A stretch of DNA of 64,000 bases, taken from positions 2,421,501 to 2,485,500 of the forward strand of contig NZ_AP014627.1 in the NCBI RefSeq assembly GCF_001547895.1, written 5' to 3'. Positions 51,114-62,687 of this stretch are shown piece after piece. This stretch comes from Pseudomonas sp. Os17 (GTDB lineage: Bacteria > Pseudomonadota > Gammaproteobacteria > Pseudomonadales > Pseudomonadaceae). Under the pieces are notes generated by a model, which did no database searches, was not told the DNA's origin, and saw only the letters and a program-made list of their open reading frames with translations. How positions within the stretch are numbered: the stretch's first letter is position 1; each line of letters opens with the position of its first letter. Made by a program: the position numbers and the translations under genes.

Positions 51114-52070
51114 CTAGAACTGATACCCGACCCCCGCGTAATAGCCCCAGCCGTTGGAGCGGGCGCGAAACTCGCCATCGCCAAAATTCAGCACGCTGCC
51201 GTCCTCCCAGTTGCCGCCGTTGTGGAAGTAGCGGCCCACCAGGGTGAAGCGCAGGTGAGTGAAGGCGTACAGCAGCACGTTGGTGGCCACCGTGGCATTG
51301 GCGGTGCGCGCCGGGTTGTCCTGGTGCAGGTCGGAGCCGAAATCGAAATTGGTGAAGCCGATGTAGGTCAGCGAGGCGCCGTTGCTGAAGGTGTCGATGG
51401 GCACGATGTATTTCAGCTGGGCGCGGTAGCCGTCCCAGGAATATTCGTTGCTGGCGCCGTAGTTTTCCCACTGGTAGCGGCCGTAGAAGTTGGCCGAGAG
51501 GTTGACCCGCGAATGGGTGTCGATGTCGGTGCCCAGGCCGCTGTACAGGGTGTTGGCGCGGTTGGCGGTGCGGCTGCCGTGGTCGTAGATCCAGTCGAAG
51601 GCCACATACCACTCCTTGAACGGGCCGATGGCCAGGCTGCGGCCGGCCAGGTAATCGATGGAGATCCGCGGTTCGTGCTCCATGAACAGCGGCGAGCCGT
51701 GGTCCCAGATGCCCTTGTCGTGGCTGTTGCCGATGTCGAGGATCTTCGGCAGGTCGATGTAGCCGTACAGCTCGAAGGGACCCTTGCGCCCGAAGTATTC
51801 GTACTCCAGGTAGACGTCGTCCGCCGGGCGCGGGCCGAAGCTGATGTCCTTGCTGCCGATCAGCATCAGGTCCTGGTTGTACCAGTCGGACAGGTAGGCG
51901 CCTTTTTTGCCCGGTTGCACATCGGCGCTCAGGCTTTCGCCCTGGGCGGAGTCGTCCATGGGGGCGGCGGGGGGCTGGGCCAAGGCGCTGGGTAGTCCGG
52001 TAACGCTGGCCAGCCATATCGAAACGGCCAAGGCGCGGCGGGCCGCGTGGCGTCGCAGAGGGTTGTGCAT
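51114..52070 (-). CDS. Tsx-like nucleoside-specific outer-membrane channel
   Basis: A 318-residue outer-membrane protein with a signal peptide cut near ALAQPPAAP. The mature part is a beta-barrel of the nucleoside-specific channel family: YLSDWYNQDLMLIGSKDISFGP, VYLEYEYFGRKGPFELYGYIDLPKILDIG, PLFMEHEPRISIDYLAGRSL and the terminal GWGYYAGVGYQF with C-terminal Phe. It would admit nucleosides for the downstream NUP-family protein. A PurR-type palindrome lies about 85 bases upstream of the ATG. Confidence 0.88.
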   Translation of the reverse strand: MHNPLRRHAARRALAVSIWLASVTGLPSALAQPPAAPMDDSAQGESLSADVQPGKKGAYLSDWYNQDLMLIGSKDISFGPRPADDVYLEYEYFGRKGPFELYGYIDLPKILDIGNSHDKGIWDHGSPLFMEHEPRISIDYLAGRSLAIGPFKEWYVAFDWIYDHGSRTANRANTLYSGLGTDIDTHSRVNLSANFYGRYQWENYGASNEYSWDGYRAQLKYIVPIDTFSNGASLTYIGFTNFDFGSDLHQDNPARTANATVATNVLLYAFTHLRFTLVGRYFHNGGNWEDGSVLNFGDGEFRARSNGWGYYAGVGYQF

Positions 52071-52154
52071 GAAAGTCCCTGTTCCCGTTGTGTGAAGTCC
52101 CTGGTGTTCGCTCTCCGCGGTGGAAATTGGCGAACACCCACAAAATTACCACTC

Positions 52155-52166
52155 GCAAACGTTTGC
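52155..52166. promoter_or_regulatory. PurR/LacI-type operator palindrome
   Basis: The perfect 12-base palindrome GCAAACGTTTGC matches the core of LacI-family purine operators (AcGCAAACGTTTGCgT). It lies upstream of the Tsx-NUP genes, which supports purine-responsive repression. The rest of the 368-base gap between tsx and kynU shows no gene. Confidence 0.65.
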
Positions 52167-52438
52167 ATAGGGCGTACCAAGTTGAAATAACCCTTGAATG
52201 CAAAAGTTCCGAACAGCCCGGGAAAGGCGGGGCGTGGTGAGTGCGGCCCCGGGGTGAGGACAGCAGGGCGCAGCCCCGTCAGAACCTGGGGAGCGAATCG
52301 GATTGGCTATTACCTATGGGAATACAAAGGGCGGTATTTTCTATTATCCAGTAATGACGACCCTGGCTAGGATCCGGACTCGCTGGCGGCCGTTTGCTGC
52401 GGCCCCGGCGCCCCAACCATCGACACCGAGGGATCGTC

Positions 52439-53683
52439 ATGCACCATTTTGCGCCCTGTACCCGGGAGCAGATCCAGCTGTTGGATCAGTCCGACCCGCT
52501 GGCCTTCTGTCGCCAGCGTTTTACCTTGCCGCAACACAAGGTCTACCTCGACGGCAACTCCCTGGGGGCGATGCCGGCCCACGTGCCGGCGCGCCTGGAG
52601 CAGGTGCTCAAGGTGGAGTGGGCCCAGGGCCTGATCAACTCCTGGAACGACGCCGACTGGTACCCCGCGCCGCAGCGCACCGGGGCGCGCATCGCCGGAC
52701 TGATCGGGGCCCAGGGGCACGAAGTGATAGTGGCCGATTCCACCTCGATCAACCTGTTCAAGGTGCTGGTGGCGGCCCTGCGCATGCAGCCGTCGCGCCG
52801 GGTGATCCTGGCGGAAAACGGCAACTTTCCCACCGACGTGTACATCGCCCAGGGCGTCGCGGAGCTGACCGGCTGCCGGCTGCAGTGCGTTGACCCGGAG
52901 CAGATCCTCGACGCCCTCAGCGACCAGGTGGCGATCCTCTCCCTGACTCACGTCAACTACAAGACCGGCCGCCGCTACGACATGGCGGCGATCACCGCGC
53001 GGGCCCATGAGCTGGGTGTGCTGGTGGTCTGGGACCTGTGCCACTCGGCCGGTGCCATGCCAGTGGAGCTGAACGCGGCCGGCGCGGATTTCGCCGTGGG
53101 CTGCGGCTACAAGTACCTCAATGGCGGCCCCGGCGCGCCGGCCTTTGTGTTTGTCGCCGAGCGTCACATCGCCCAAGTGCGCCAGCCGCTGACCGGTTGG
53201 CACGGGCACGCCAAGCCCTTCGATTTCAGCCATGACTACCAGCCGCACCCGAGCCTCGACCGGATGCTGGTGGGTACCGCGCCCCAGTTGGGTGTGCTGG
53301 CCCTGGAAGCGGCGCTGGAGGTGTTCGACGGCGTCGACCTGCACGCCTTGCGCAGCAAGAGCCTGGCCTTGTCCGAGCTGTTCATCCGCCTGTGTGACGA
53401 GCAACTGGCCGGGTTGGGCGTGCAGTTGCAGACCCCGCGCGATGCCGAGCAGCGCGGCAGCCAGGTGTCGCTGAGCCACCCCCAGGCCTACCCGGTGATG
53501 CAGGCCCTGATCGCCCGGGGCATCGTCGGCGACTTCCGCGCGCCGGACCTCCTGCGTTTCGGTTTTGCCCCGCTGTACAACCGCTTTGAAGACATCTGGG
53601 CCTGCGTCGGCGCGCTGCGGGAGATCCTCGTCAGCGAGGAGTGGAACCAGCCGCAGTTCCTGGCCCGCAAAGCGGTGACCTGA
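52439..53683 (+). CDS. kynU: Kynureninase (KynU)
   Basis: A 414-residue PLP enzyme that cleaves kynurenine to anthranilate or 3-hydroxykynurenine to 3-hydroxyanthranilate, with alanine. PLP-Lys is K225 in VGCGYKYLNGGPGAPAF. VWDLCHSAGAMPVEL carries the Asp for the PLP ring, and INSWNDADWYPAP and RMLVGTAPQLGVLAL are also family features. The start ATG follows GAGGGA. The gene is followed by a permease (broken) and a porin. The dioxygenase operon for 3-hydroxyanthranilate is 5 kb away on the other strand. Confidence 0.95.
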   Translation: MHHFAPCTREQIQLLDQSDPLAFCRQRFTLPQHKVYLDGNSLGAMPAHVPARLEQVLKVEWAQGLINSWNDADWYPAPQRTGARIAGLIGAQGHEVIVADSTSINLFKVLVAALRMQPSRRVILAENGNFPTDVYIAQGVAELTGCRLQCVDPEQILDALSDQVAILSLTHVNYKTGRRYDMAAITARAHELGVLVVWDLCHSAGAMPVELNAAGADFAVGCGYKYLNGGPGAPAFVFVAERHIAQVRQPLTGWHGHAKPFDFSHDYQPHPSLDRMLVGTAPQLGVLALEAALEVFDGVDLHALRSKSLALSELFIRLCDEQLAGLGVQLQTPRDAEQRGSQVSLSHPQAYPVMQALIARGIVGDFRAPDLLRFGFAPLYNRFEDIWACVGALREILVSEEWNQPQFLARKAVT

Positions 53684-53714
53684 ACCCCGTGCCCAGCCTT
53701 GGAGCAAGAGTGTC

Positions 53715-55130
53715 ATGACAAAAACAATACGCACCTTCAAACAAGTGGCAGACCGTGAACAAGGACTCAAGCAAAGCCTGAGCAGCGGCCAGCTGTCGAT
53801 GATCGCCATCGGCGGGGCGATCGGCACCGGGCTGTTCCTGGGCAGCAGTTTCGCCATCGGCTTTGCCGGCCCCAGCGTGCTGGTGAGCTACGCCATCGGC
53901 GCGGTGATCGCGCTGCTGCTGATGGGCTGTCTGGCGGAAATGACCGTGCGCCATCCGACGTCCGGCTCGTTCGGTTCGTTCGCCGAATTCTATGTGGCGC
54001 CCTGGTTCGGCTTTGCCATCCGCTACGCCTACTGGGCCTCCATCGTGTTTGCCGTGGGCACGGAAATCACCGCCGCGGCGATGTACATGAAGTACTGGTA
54101 CCCGGACGTCCCCGGCGGTTACTGGATGCTGGGTTTCTCCCTGGCGCTGATCCTGGCCAACGCCTTCAGCGTCAAGGTGTTCGGCGGCATCGAGTATGTG
54201 TTCTCGCTGCTCAAGCTGTGCGCCATCCTGGTGTTCATCCTGCTCGGGGCCTGGGTGGTGTACGGCGCGACGCCCGGCTCGGGCATCGGTTTTGCCAACT
54301 ACAGCAACGACGGCGGCTTCTTTCCCCATGGCGCCTGGGGCACCTGGGTGGCGGTGATCGTGGCCTTCTTCAGTTACTTGAGCATCGAGATGATCGCCGT
54401 GGCCGCGGGCGAGGCCAAGGACCCGGAACGTGCGGTGACCCGGGCCTTTCGCATCACCGTGGTGCGCCTGGTGGTGTTCTACCTGCTGACCATCGCCCTG
54501 GTCCTGGCCATCGTGCCCTGAAGCCGCAACACCGGTGGCGAAAGCCCCTTCGTCATGGTCATGGCGGCCACCGGCATTCCCTATGCCGGCGGGGTGATCA
54601 ATGCGGTGATCCTGGTGGCGGCGCTGTCGGCGATGAACAGCCAGCTGTACATCACCACGCGCCTGATGTTCAGCCTGTCCCGGGCCGGCCAGGCTCCGGC
54701 GCTGTTCGGGCGCCTGAGCCGCAACGGCGTGCCCCTGGCGGCGCTGCTGCTGTCGTCCCTGGGGATTGCCCTGGCCACCTTGCTGTACCTGGCCTACGCC
54801 GACCAGGCCTTCACCCTGATGATGTCGATCGCCATGTTCGGCGCCATGTTCACCTGGGCCGGGATCTTCCTCACCCACCTGTTCTTTCGCCGGCAACAGG
54901 GCCCCGAACCCCTGGCGTTCAAGCTCTGGGGTTACCCCTGGACCAGCCTGGGAGGGCTGTTGCTGATGCTGGCGGTGATGATCACCACGCTGTTCACCGA
55001 GCAGTTCTTCCTGACCCTGGTCTGCGGGCTGCCGTTCCTGGCGCTGATCCTGCTCATCTACTACCTGCGCTTTCGCGGCAAGCGCCCGCTGGACGCCGCG
55101 GCGCCCAAGCCGCTGCCGATCCAACCCTGA
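53715..55130 (+). pseudogene. AroP/AnsP-like amino-acid permease interrupted by an in-frame TGA
   Basis: The 471-codon frame encodes a complete APC-family amino-acid permease except for one TGA at 54519-54521 (codon 269). Part 1: SSGQLSMIAIGGAIGTGLFLGSSFAIGFAGPSVLVSYAIG to LTIALVLAIVP. Part 2 resumes in the same frame: SRNTGGESPFVMVMAATGIPYAGGVINAVILVAALSAMNSQLYITTRL. Most permeases read VPW here, so TGA replaces a TGG (Trp) codon by a single G-to-A change. An ATG at 54555 could start a C-terminal fragment, but two halves are unlikely to work. It might be a sequencing error or read-through. It lies right after kynU, so the substrate is likely kynurenine or tryptophan. Confidence 0.85.
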
Positions 55131-55143
55131 GTCCCGGACCACC

Positions 55144-55216
55144 CCGTTCGCGGGAGCCGTCTGGTCGGCGAAGCGGTCCGTGTGATCGCTTTCGCCGGCT
55201 TGCCGGCTCCTACGGG
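55144..55216. repeat. Degenerate REPIN
   Basis: The left arm is degenerate (GTTCGCGGGAGCCGTCTGGTCGGCGAAG) and the right arm is intact (TTTCGCCGGCTTGCCGGCTCCTACGGG), between permease and porin. Confidence 0.7.
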
Positions 55217-55282
55217 ACCTTTGGACCCCTGCCGATCCCTGTCGCCACTTCTACAAAAACAATAATCCACAAGGGTTTTGCC

Positions 55283-56614
55283 ATGTCTGACGTAATGCGC
55301 CGTTCACCGCTTTTGCTGTTGCCGCTGCTGGGTTGCCTGCCCTGGACCGTCCACGGTGCCGAGGAGGAGTCGGCCGGTTTCATCGAGGACAGCCATCTGC
55401 GCATCCAAGCCCGCAACTACTACCTCAACCGCAGCGTCCAGGACGGCCGTGCCGACCGCAAGGACTGGACCCAGGGCTTTATCGGCCGCTTCGAATCCGG
55501 GTTCACTCAGGGCACGGTCGGCGTCGGCGTGGATGCCTTCGCCACCCTCGGGCTCAAGCTGGATGCCTCCGGGGGCAAGACCGGCACCTACAACCTGCCG
55601 ATTCACGACAACGGCAAGCCGGCGGACGAATATTCCAAGGCCGGGGCCGCGCTGAAATTGAAGGTTTCCAACAGCGTGCTGCGTTTCGGCGAACAGTCGG
55701 TGGACACCCCGGTGTTCGCCGTCGGCCACAACCGGCTGATTCCGGAAACCGCCACCGGCTTTGCCCTGGACAGCCAGGAACTGGACAAACTCAAGCTGCA
55801 GGCCGGGCATTTCACCTCGGCCACCGGTCACGTCACCACCAACAGCAACGGCGATCTCTGGGCCTTCTATGCCGGCGTCACCACCCCCTCGGTGGACTAC
55901 CTGGGCGGCCAGTACCGGTTCACCCCGGACCTGGGCGCCAGCTTCTATGCGGCGCGTTTCGCCGACATCTGGAACCAGTACTACGCCAACCTCAATGGCC
56001 GTACCGACCTGGGGCAGGGCCGACAGGCCGGTTTCGACCTGAACCTCTACCGCACCCTCGACACCGGCCGGGCCAGAGCCGGCGCCATCGACAACACCAC
56101 CCTGGGCGCCTCGGTGTTCTATGGCCTGGGCGCCCACCGCCTGACCCTGGCGCTGCAGAACGTCGACGGCAACACCCCGTTCGACTACCTGGGCGTGGGC
56201 GACCTGGACCGCAACGGCCGCAATGGCCGCGACCAGGGCGCCTCGATCTACCTGCCCAACTCGGTGCAGTACTCGGACTTCAACGGCCCCAACGAACGCT
56301 CCTGGCAACTGCGCTACGACCTGTCATTGGCCGGCTACGGCATGCCCGGCTGGAACCTGATGACCCGCTACCTGCGCGGCTCCGGCATCGACGGCACGCA
56401 CACTCCGGCAGGCAGCGCCTACGTCGGGATGTATGGCCGGGATGGCGTGCACCGCGAGATCAACTTCGAAGCGCGCTATGTGGTGCAGAACGGCCCGCTC
56501 AAGGACCTGAGCTTTCGCCTGCGCCAGACCTGGCACCGGGCCAATGTGGCGCAGGGCGAGGGCAATATCGATGAGTTCCGGCTGATTACCGATTACCCGA
56601 TCGATATCTTTTGA
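55283..56614 (+). CDS. OprD-family outer-membrane porin
   Basis: A 443-residue outer-membrane porin with a signal peptide (MRRSPLLLLPLLGCLPWTVHGA). OprD family landmarks: FIEDSHLRIQARNYYLNRSVQDGRADRKDWTQGFIGRFESGFTQGTVGVGVDAFATLGLKLD, LRFGEQSVDTPVFAVGHNRLIPETATGFAL, RSWQLRYDLSLAGYGMPGWNLMTRYLRG and the terminal DEFRLITDYPIDIF. Members take up amino acids or aromatic acids. The position between kynU, a permease and the 3-hydroxyanthranilate genes suggests kynurenine, anthranilate or a related aromatic as substrate. The ribosome site is AAGGGT. Confidence 0.9.
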   Translation: MSDVMRRSPLLLLPLLGCLPWTVHGAEEESAGFIEDSHLRIQARNYYLNRSVQDGRADRKDWTQGFIGRFESGFTQGTVGVGVDAFATLGLKLDASGGKTGTYNLPIHDNGKPADEYSKAGAALKLKVSNSVLRFGEQSVDTPVFAVGHNRLIPETATGFALDSQELDKLKLQAGHFTSATGHVTTNSNGDLWAFYAGVTTPSVDYLGGQYRFTPDLGASFYAARFADIWNQYYANLNGRTDLGQGRQAGFDLNLYRTLDTGRARAGAIDNTTLGASVFYGLGAHRLTLALQNVDGNTPFDYLGVGDLDRNGRNGRDQGASIYLPNSVQYSDFNGPNERSWQLRYDLSLAGYGMPGWNLMTRYLRGSGIDGTHTPAGSAYVGMYGRDGVHREINFEARYVVQNGPLKDLSFRLRQTWHRANVAQGEGNIDEFRLITDYPIDIF

Positions 56615-56697
56615 AGGCAGGGCAGCAAGCACCATGGCGTTAACTCGCAAGGGGCAACGCCTTGGTCTTTCCGGCGGTGGTTGCCACCGCTTGTGCC

Positions 56698-56856
56698 CTG
56701 GCTCTGTACGAAAGGATTTGAGACGAAGCTCAGGCAAGGCGAAAACGCTCGAAGAAGCGCAGTTTACGGGGTGTAAATGAGCACTCCGATCGGACTCGCG
56801 CGAGAGCGTTTTCAACGCAGCATCACCGAGTATCAAGGCTTTTTGTACAAAACCTA
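56698..56856. mobile_element. Candidate miniature inverted-repeat element (MITE)
   Basis: Ends read CTCTGTACGAAAGG and (inverted) TTTTGTACAAAAAG, an imperfect inverted repeat of about 14 bases, around 130 bases containing GACGAAGCTCAGGCAAGGC and GCGCGAGAGCGTTTTC. I believe this sequence recurs in Pseudomonas genomes. It ends within the stop codon of the next minus-strand gene. Confidence 0.5.
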
Positions 56857-57261
56857 GCGGATTGCCGCGGCTTTTTTCTCTACCAGGCCAGCCCCCATGA
56901 TCAGCATCTCAGGCAGGGTTTTGCACTGTTCTGCCGAGGCCACACCCAAATGTTCATCACCTTGCCAAAGCTCTCCGGCGACCACCCGCAGGTCGAGTCG
57001 GGTCTGGCTTTCTCGCAGGGCTTCGTGGCCTACACGGGGCCAGCGCTGCTTTTGCACAGGTGCCTTGGAGGTATAGAGCAGCAGGGCAAAGGTGTCGGCA
57101 AGCGGCTCGGGCAGTTGCTGGGCACTGACGCAGGTTGCATAGAGGCCCAGCAGGATCGTGTCTTTATAGCGTTGCGAGACGTACAGCACCTTGGCCGGCC
57201 TGAAGCCTTCGGCAATGGGGATCAGCACGATGTCGCCCACGGTGGTTTTTTGGCTGCTCAT
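56854..57261 (-). CDS. Hypothetical protein, possibly Imm26-like immunity protein
   Basis: A 135-residue protein: SQKTTVGDIVLIPIAEGFRPAKVLYVSQRYKDTILLGLY with ELWQGDEHLGVASAEQCKTLPE further on. The opening VGDIVLIPI...AKVLY resembles the Imm26 family of toxin immunity proteins, but the match is only to the first strands and I am not sure. No signal peptide. Its TAG stop is at the border of the MITE-like element, so the natural C-terminus may have been changed by insertion. No toxin gene is visible beside it. The start ATG has a weak GGACC site. Confidence 0.5.
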   Translation of the reverse strand: MSSQKTTVGDIVLIPIAEGFRPAKVLYVSQRYKDTILLGLYATCVSAQQLPEPLADTFALLLYTSKAPVQKQRWPRVGHEALRESQTRLDLRVVAGELWQGDEHLGVASAEQCKTLPEMLIMGAGLVEKKAAAIR

Positions 57262-57294
57262 GGTCCAGGCCTTGTCAGTCAGTATTTGATTGGA

Positions 57295-57323
57295 CGGCAC
57301 GCCAGTGTCCAACTGGCGTGCCG
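57295..57323. other. 12-bp perfect hairpin
   Basis: CGGCACGCCAGT, loop GTCCA, ACTGGCGTGCCG. It lies in the leader of the Imm26-like gene and downstream of the transporter gene's neighbourhood. There is no T tract on either side. Confidence 0.5.
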
Positions 57324-57414
57324 CCGCGCAGTATCGCGATTTCTGTGCCGAGCGCTAGCCGTGGATATCCACATCAGCGCGTGGCTGGGCAAAAAAAACG
57401 CGAGCACTGTTCAT

Positions 57415-58758
57415 TCAAGCCGCTGCATCAGCCTCAGTGTTCGCTGTGTGCCGAGCGCGGCTCATCAGCCCCAGCGCCAGCGCGGCCAGCAGCACCGGGA
57501 TGGCAATCCACATAAAGAAATTTTCCAGGCCCCCAGCGTGGTTGAACAGCCAGCCACCAAGCAGCGAGCCGACGATGGAGCCGGCGCGGCCGGCCGCCAG
57601 GGCCCAGGCCACGCCGGTGGCCCGGGAGGCGGTGGGGTAGAGGGTGGCGGCGACCACGCTGAGGTTGTTCAGGGCGCCGGTGAGGCTGAAGCCGGCCAGG
57701 AACACGATCGCCAGGGTGCCGGCGGCGCTGTGCAGTTGGCTGCCGGTGAGGGCCAGGGCGCAGGCGGCGATCAGGCACAGCCAGGGCAGGATGCGCAGGG
57801 CGCCGATGCGGTCCATCAGCAGGGCCATGGCGATGCCGCCGAGTACGCCGCCAAAGGGGATCATGGCGCTGATCCGTGCCGCGCCGCCGGTGTCGTAGCC
57901 GCTGGCCCGCAGCACCGTGGGCAGCCAGTTGGTCAGCAGGTAGAACACGAACAGGCAGCAGAAGAACGTCAGCCACAGCAGCAGGGTGCGGGCCAGTTGG
58001 CCGGGGCTGAACAACGCTGAAAGCGGCGAGCGTGCGCCGGTCTCGCCGCTATCGCCCACCAGTCGTACCCGTTCCCAGTCGGATTGGCCGCTGATGCGGG
58101 TGATGATGCGGCGCAAGGTGGCAGTGTGGCGCGGGCTGTTGGCCATGAAGCACACCGATTCCGGCAGCGCCAGGTACAGCACCGGCAACAGCAGCAGGGG
58201 CGCCAGGCCGCCGATCAGCAGCAGGCCCTGCCAGCCTACCCGGGGCAGCAGTTCGCCGGCCACCGCGCCCCCCAGAGCCAGGCCCAGGGTGAAGCCGGAA
58301 TAGCTCAGGGTCACCAGCAGCATGCGCCGCCGCGCCGGGGAGTATTCCGAGCTGAGGGTGATGCAGTTGGGCAGCACGCCGCCCAGGCCGATGCCGGTGA
58401 CAAAGCGCAGCAGGCTCAGCACTTCGATGTTGGGCGAGAGGGCCGAAGCCAGGGTGCCCAGGCCGAAGATCGCCACGCAGGTCAGCAGCACGGCCTTGCG
58501 TCCGTGGCGATCGGCCAGGGGACCGAAGCAGAAGCTGCCCAGGAGCATGCCGAACAACCCGGCGCCAAAGGCCGGGGCCAGTTGTGCCCGCTCGATGTTC
58601 CAGTGCTGGATCAGCTCCGGGGCGATGTAGCCGATGGCGGCCGTGTCGAAACCGTCCAGCAGCACGATCAGGAAGCACAGCAATAGCACCCGCATTTGCA
58701 GGGGTGACAATGGACTGCGGTCGATGAGCTCGCTCAGGTGTTGCGTTCGCTCGTACAT
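57415..58758 (-). CDS. Aromatic acid:H+ symporter, MFS (AAHS family, PcaK-like)
   Basis: A 447-residue MFS transporter with 12 predicted helices. AAHS motifs: LLLCFLIVLLDGFDTAAIGYIAPEL (DGFD in helix 1), GSFCFGPLADRHGRKAVLLTCVAIFGLGTLAS (loop 2-3), RFVTGIGLGGVLPNCITLSSEYSPARRRM and DRIGALRILPW. It imports aromatic acids such as hydroxybenzoates or anthranilates by proton symport. It ends the nba-type operon, 102 bases after the decarboxylase gene, so it may bring in 3-hydroxyanthranilate or 2-nitrobenzoate-type compounds. The ATG is behind GGAG. Confidence 0.88.
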   Translation of the reverse strand: MYERTQHLSELIDRSPLSPLQMRVLLLCFLIVLLDGFDTAAIGYIAPELIQHWNIERAQLAPAFGAGLFGMLLGSFCFGPLADRHGRKAVLLTCVAIFGLGTLASALSPNIEVLSLLRFVTGIGLGGVLPNCITLSSEYSPARRRMLLVTLSYSGFTLGLALGGAVAGELLPRVGWQGLLLIGGLAPLLLLPVLYLALPESVCFMANSPRHTATLRRIITRISGQSDWERVRLVGDSGETGARSPLSALFSPGQLARTLLLWLTFFCCLFVFYLLTNWLPTVLRASGYDTGGAARISAMIPFGGVLGGIAMALLMDRIGALRILPWLCLIAACALALTGSQLHSAAGTLAIVFLAGFSLTGALNNLSVVAATLYPTASRATGVAWALAAGRAGSIVGSLLGGWLFNHAGGLENFFMWIAIPVLLAALALGLMSRARHTANTEADAAA

Positions 58759-58860
58759 GGGTGGCTCCTTATAGGTTTTGTTCGAGGCGGGCATGGGGTG
58801 CCCGCCGGATGACCACGGTGACGGGTGCAGCGAGGGGGATGGGGGGCCGAGTGCGGGCAC

Positions 58861-61640
<2,780 letters not shown>

Positions 61641-61644
<4 letters not shown>

Positions 61645-62675
61645 GGGCGGGACTCCCGGGCAGCGAGCAGGTCGAGGGCGACGTCGACGATCATGTCTTC
61701 CTGGCCACCGACCATGCGCCGGCGGCCGAGCTCGACCAGGATGTCGACGGTTTTCAGGCCGTACTTGTGAGCAGCCAGTTCGGCGTGGCGCAGGAAGCTG
61801 GAGTAGACCCCGGCGTAGCCCAGGGCCAGGGTTTCGCGGTCGACCCGCACCGGCCGGTCTTGCAGCGGGCGCACCAGGTCGTCGGCGGCGTCCATCAGGC
61901 GATAGAGGTCGGTGCCGTGGTTCCAGCCCAGCTTGTCGGCGGCGGCGATGAACACTTCCAGCGGCGCATTGCCGGCCCCGGCGCCCATGCCGGCGAGGCT
62001 GGCGTCGATGCGCTGGCAGCCTTCTTCCACCGCCACCAGGGAGTTGGCCACCCCCAGGCCGAGGTTGTGGTGGGCGTGCATGCCGGTGGCGGTGTCTGGC
62101 TTGAGCACGGCCTTCAGCGCCCTGAAGCGCAGGCGGATGTCCTGCATGTTCATCGCGCCGCCGGAGTCCACCACGTAGATGCAGGTGGCGCCGTAGCTTT
62201 CCATCTTCTGCGCCTGGACGGCGAGATTTTCCGGGCTGGTCATGTGGCTCATCATCAGAAAACCCACGGTGTCCATGCCCAGCTCCCGGGCGCATTCGAT
62301 GTGCTGGCGCGAGACATCGGCCTCGGTGCAATGGGTGGCCACCCGCACCACTCGGGCGCCGGCCCGGTAGGCGGCCTTGAGGTCATGCACGGTGCCGATG
62401 CCGGGCAGCAGCAGGGTGGCGATGCGCGCGTGTTCGAGCACATCGGCCGCGGCTTCGATCCATTCCAGGTCGGTGTGGGCGCCGAAGCCGTAGTTGAAGC
62501 TGGAGCCCTGCAGGCCGTCGCCGTGGGCCACTTCAATGCTGTCGACCCGGGCCGCGTCCAGGGCCCGGGCGATGGCCTGGACCTGATCCAGGCTGTACTG
62601 GTGGCGGATGGCGTGCATGCCGTCACGCAGGGTCACGTCGGAAATGTAGAGCTTGTTGCCGGAGGTGGAGGTCAT
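61641..62675 (-). CDS. nbaI: 4-hydroxy-2-oxovalerate aldolase
   Basis: A 344-residue class II aldolase (HOA family) that splits 4-hydroxy-2-oxovalerate to pyruvate and acetaldehyde. Seen: [29 protein letters not shown] (catalytic Arg-Asp and His), [38 protein letters not shown] (metal-binding His-x-His) and [19 protein letters not shown]. It works in a channelled complex with the acylating acetaldehyde dehydrogenase encoded just before it (12 bases). Confidence 0.95.
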
Positions 62676-62687
62676 GGCGAAGCTCCT

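Noticed and set aside
54519..54521. TGA as a selenocysteine codon
   Set aside because: Permeases of this family are not selenoproteins, homologues carry Trp here, and no SECIS-like hairpin was evident after the codon.
57295..57323. Intrinsic terminator
   Set aside because: The stem is strong but there is no T run on either strand.
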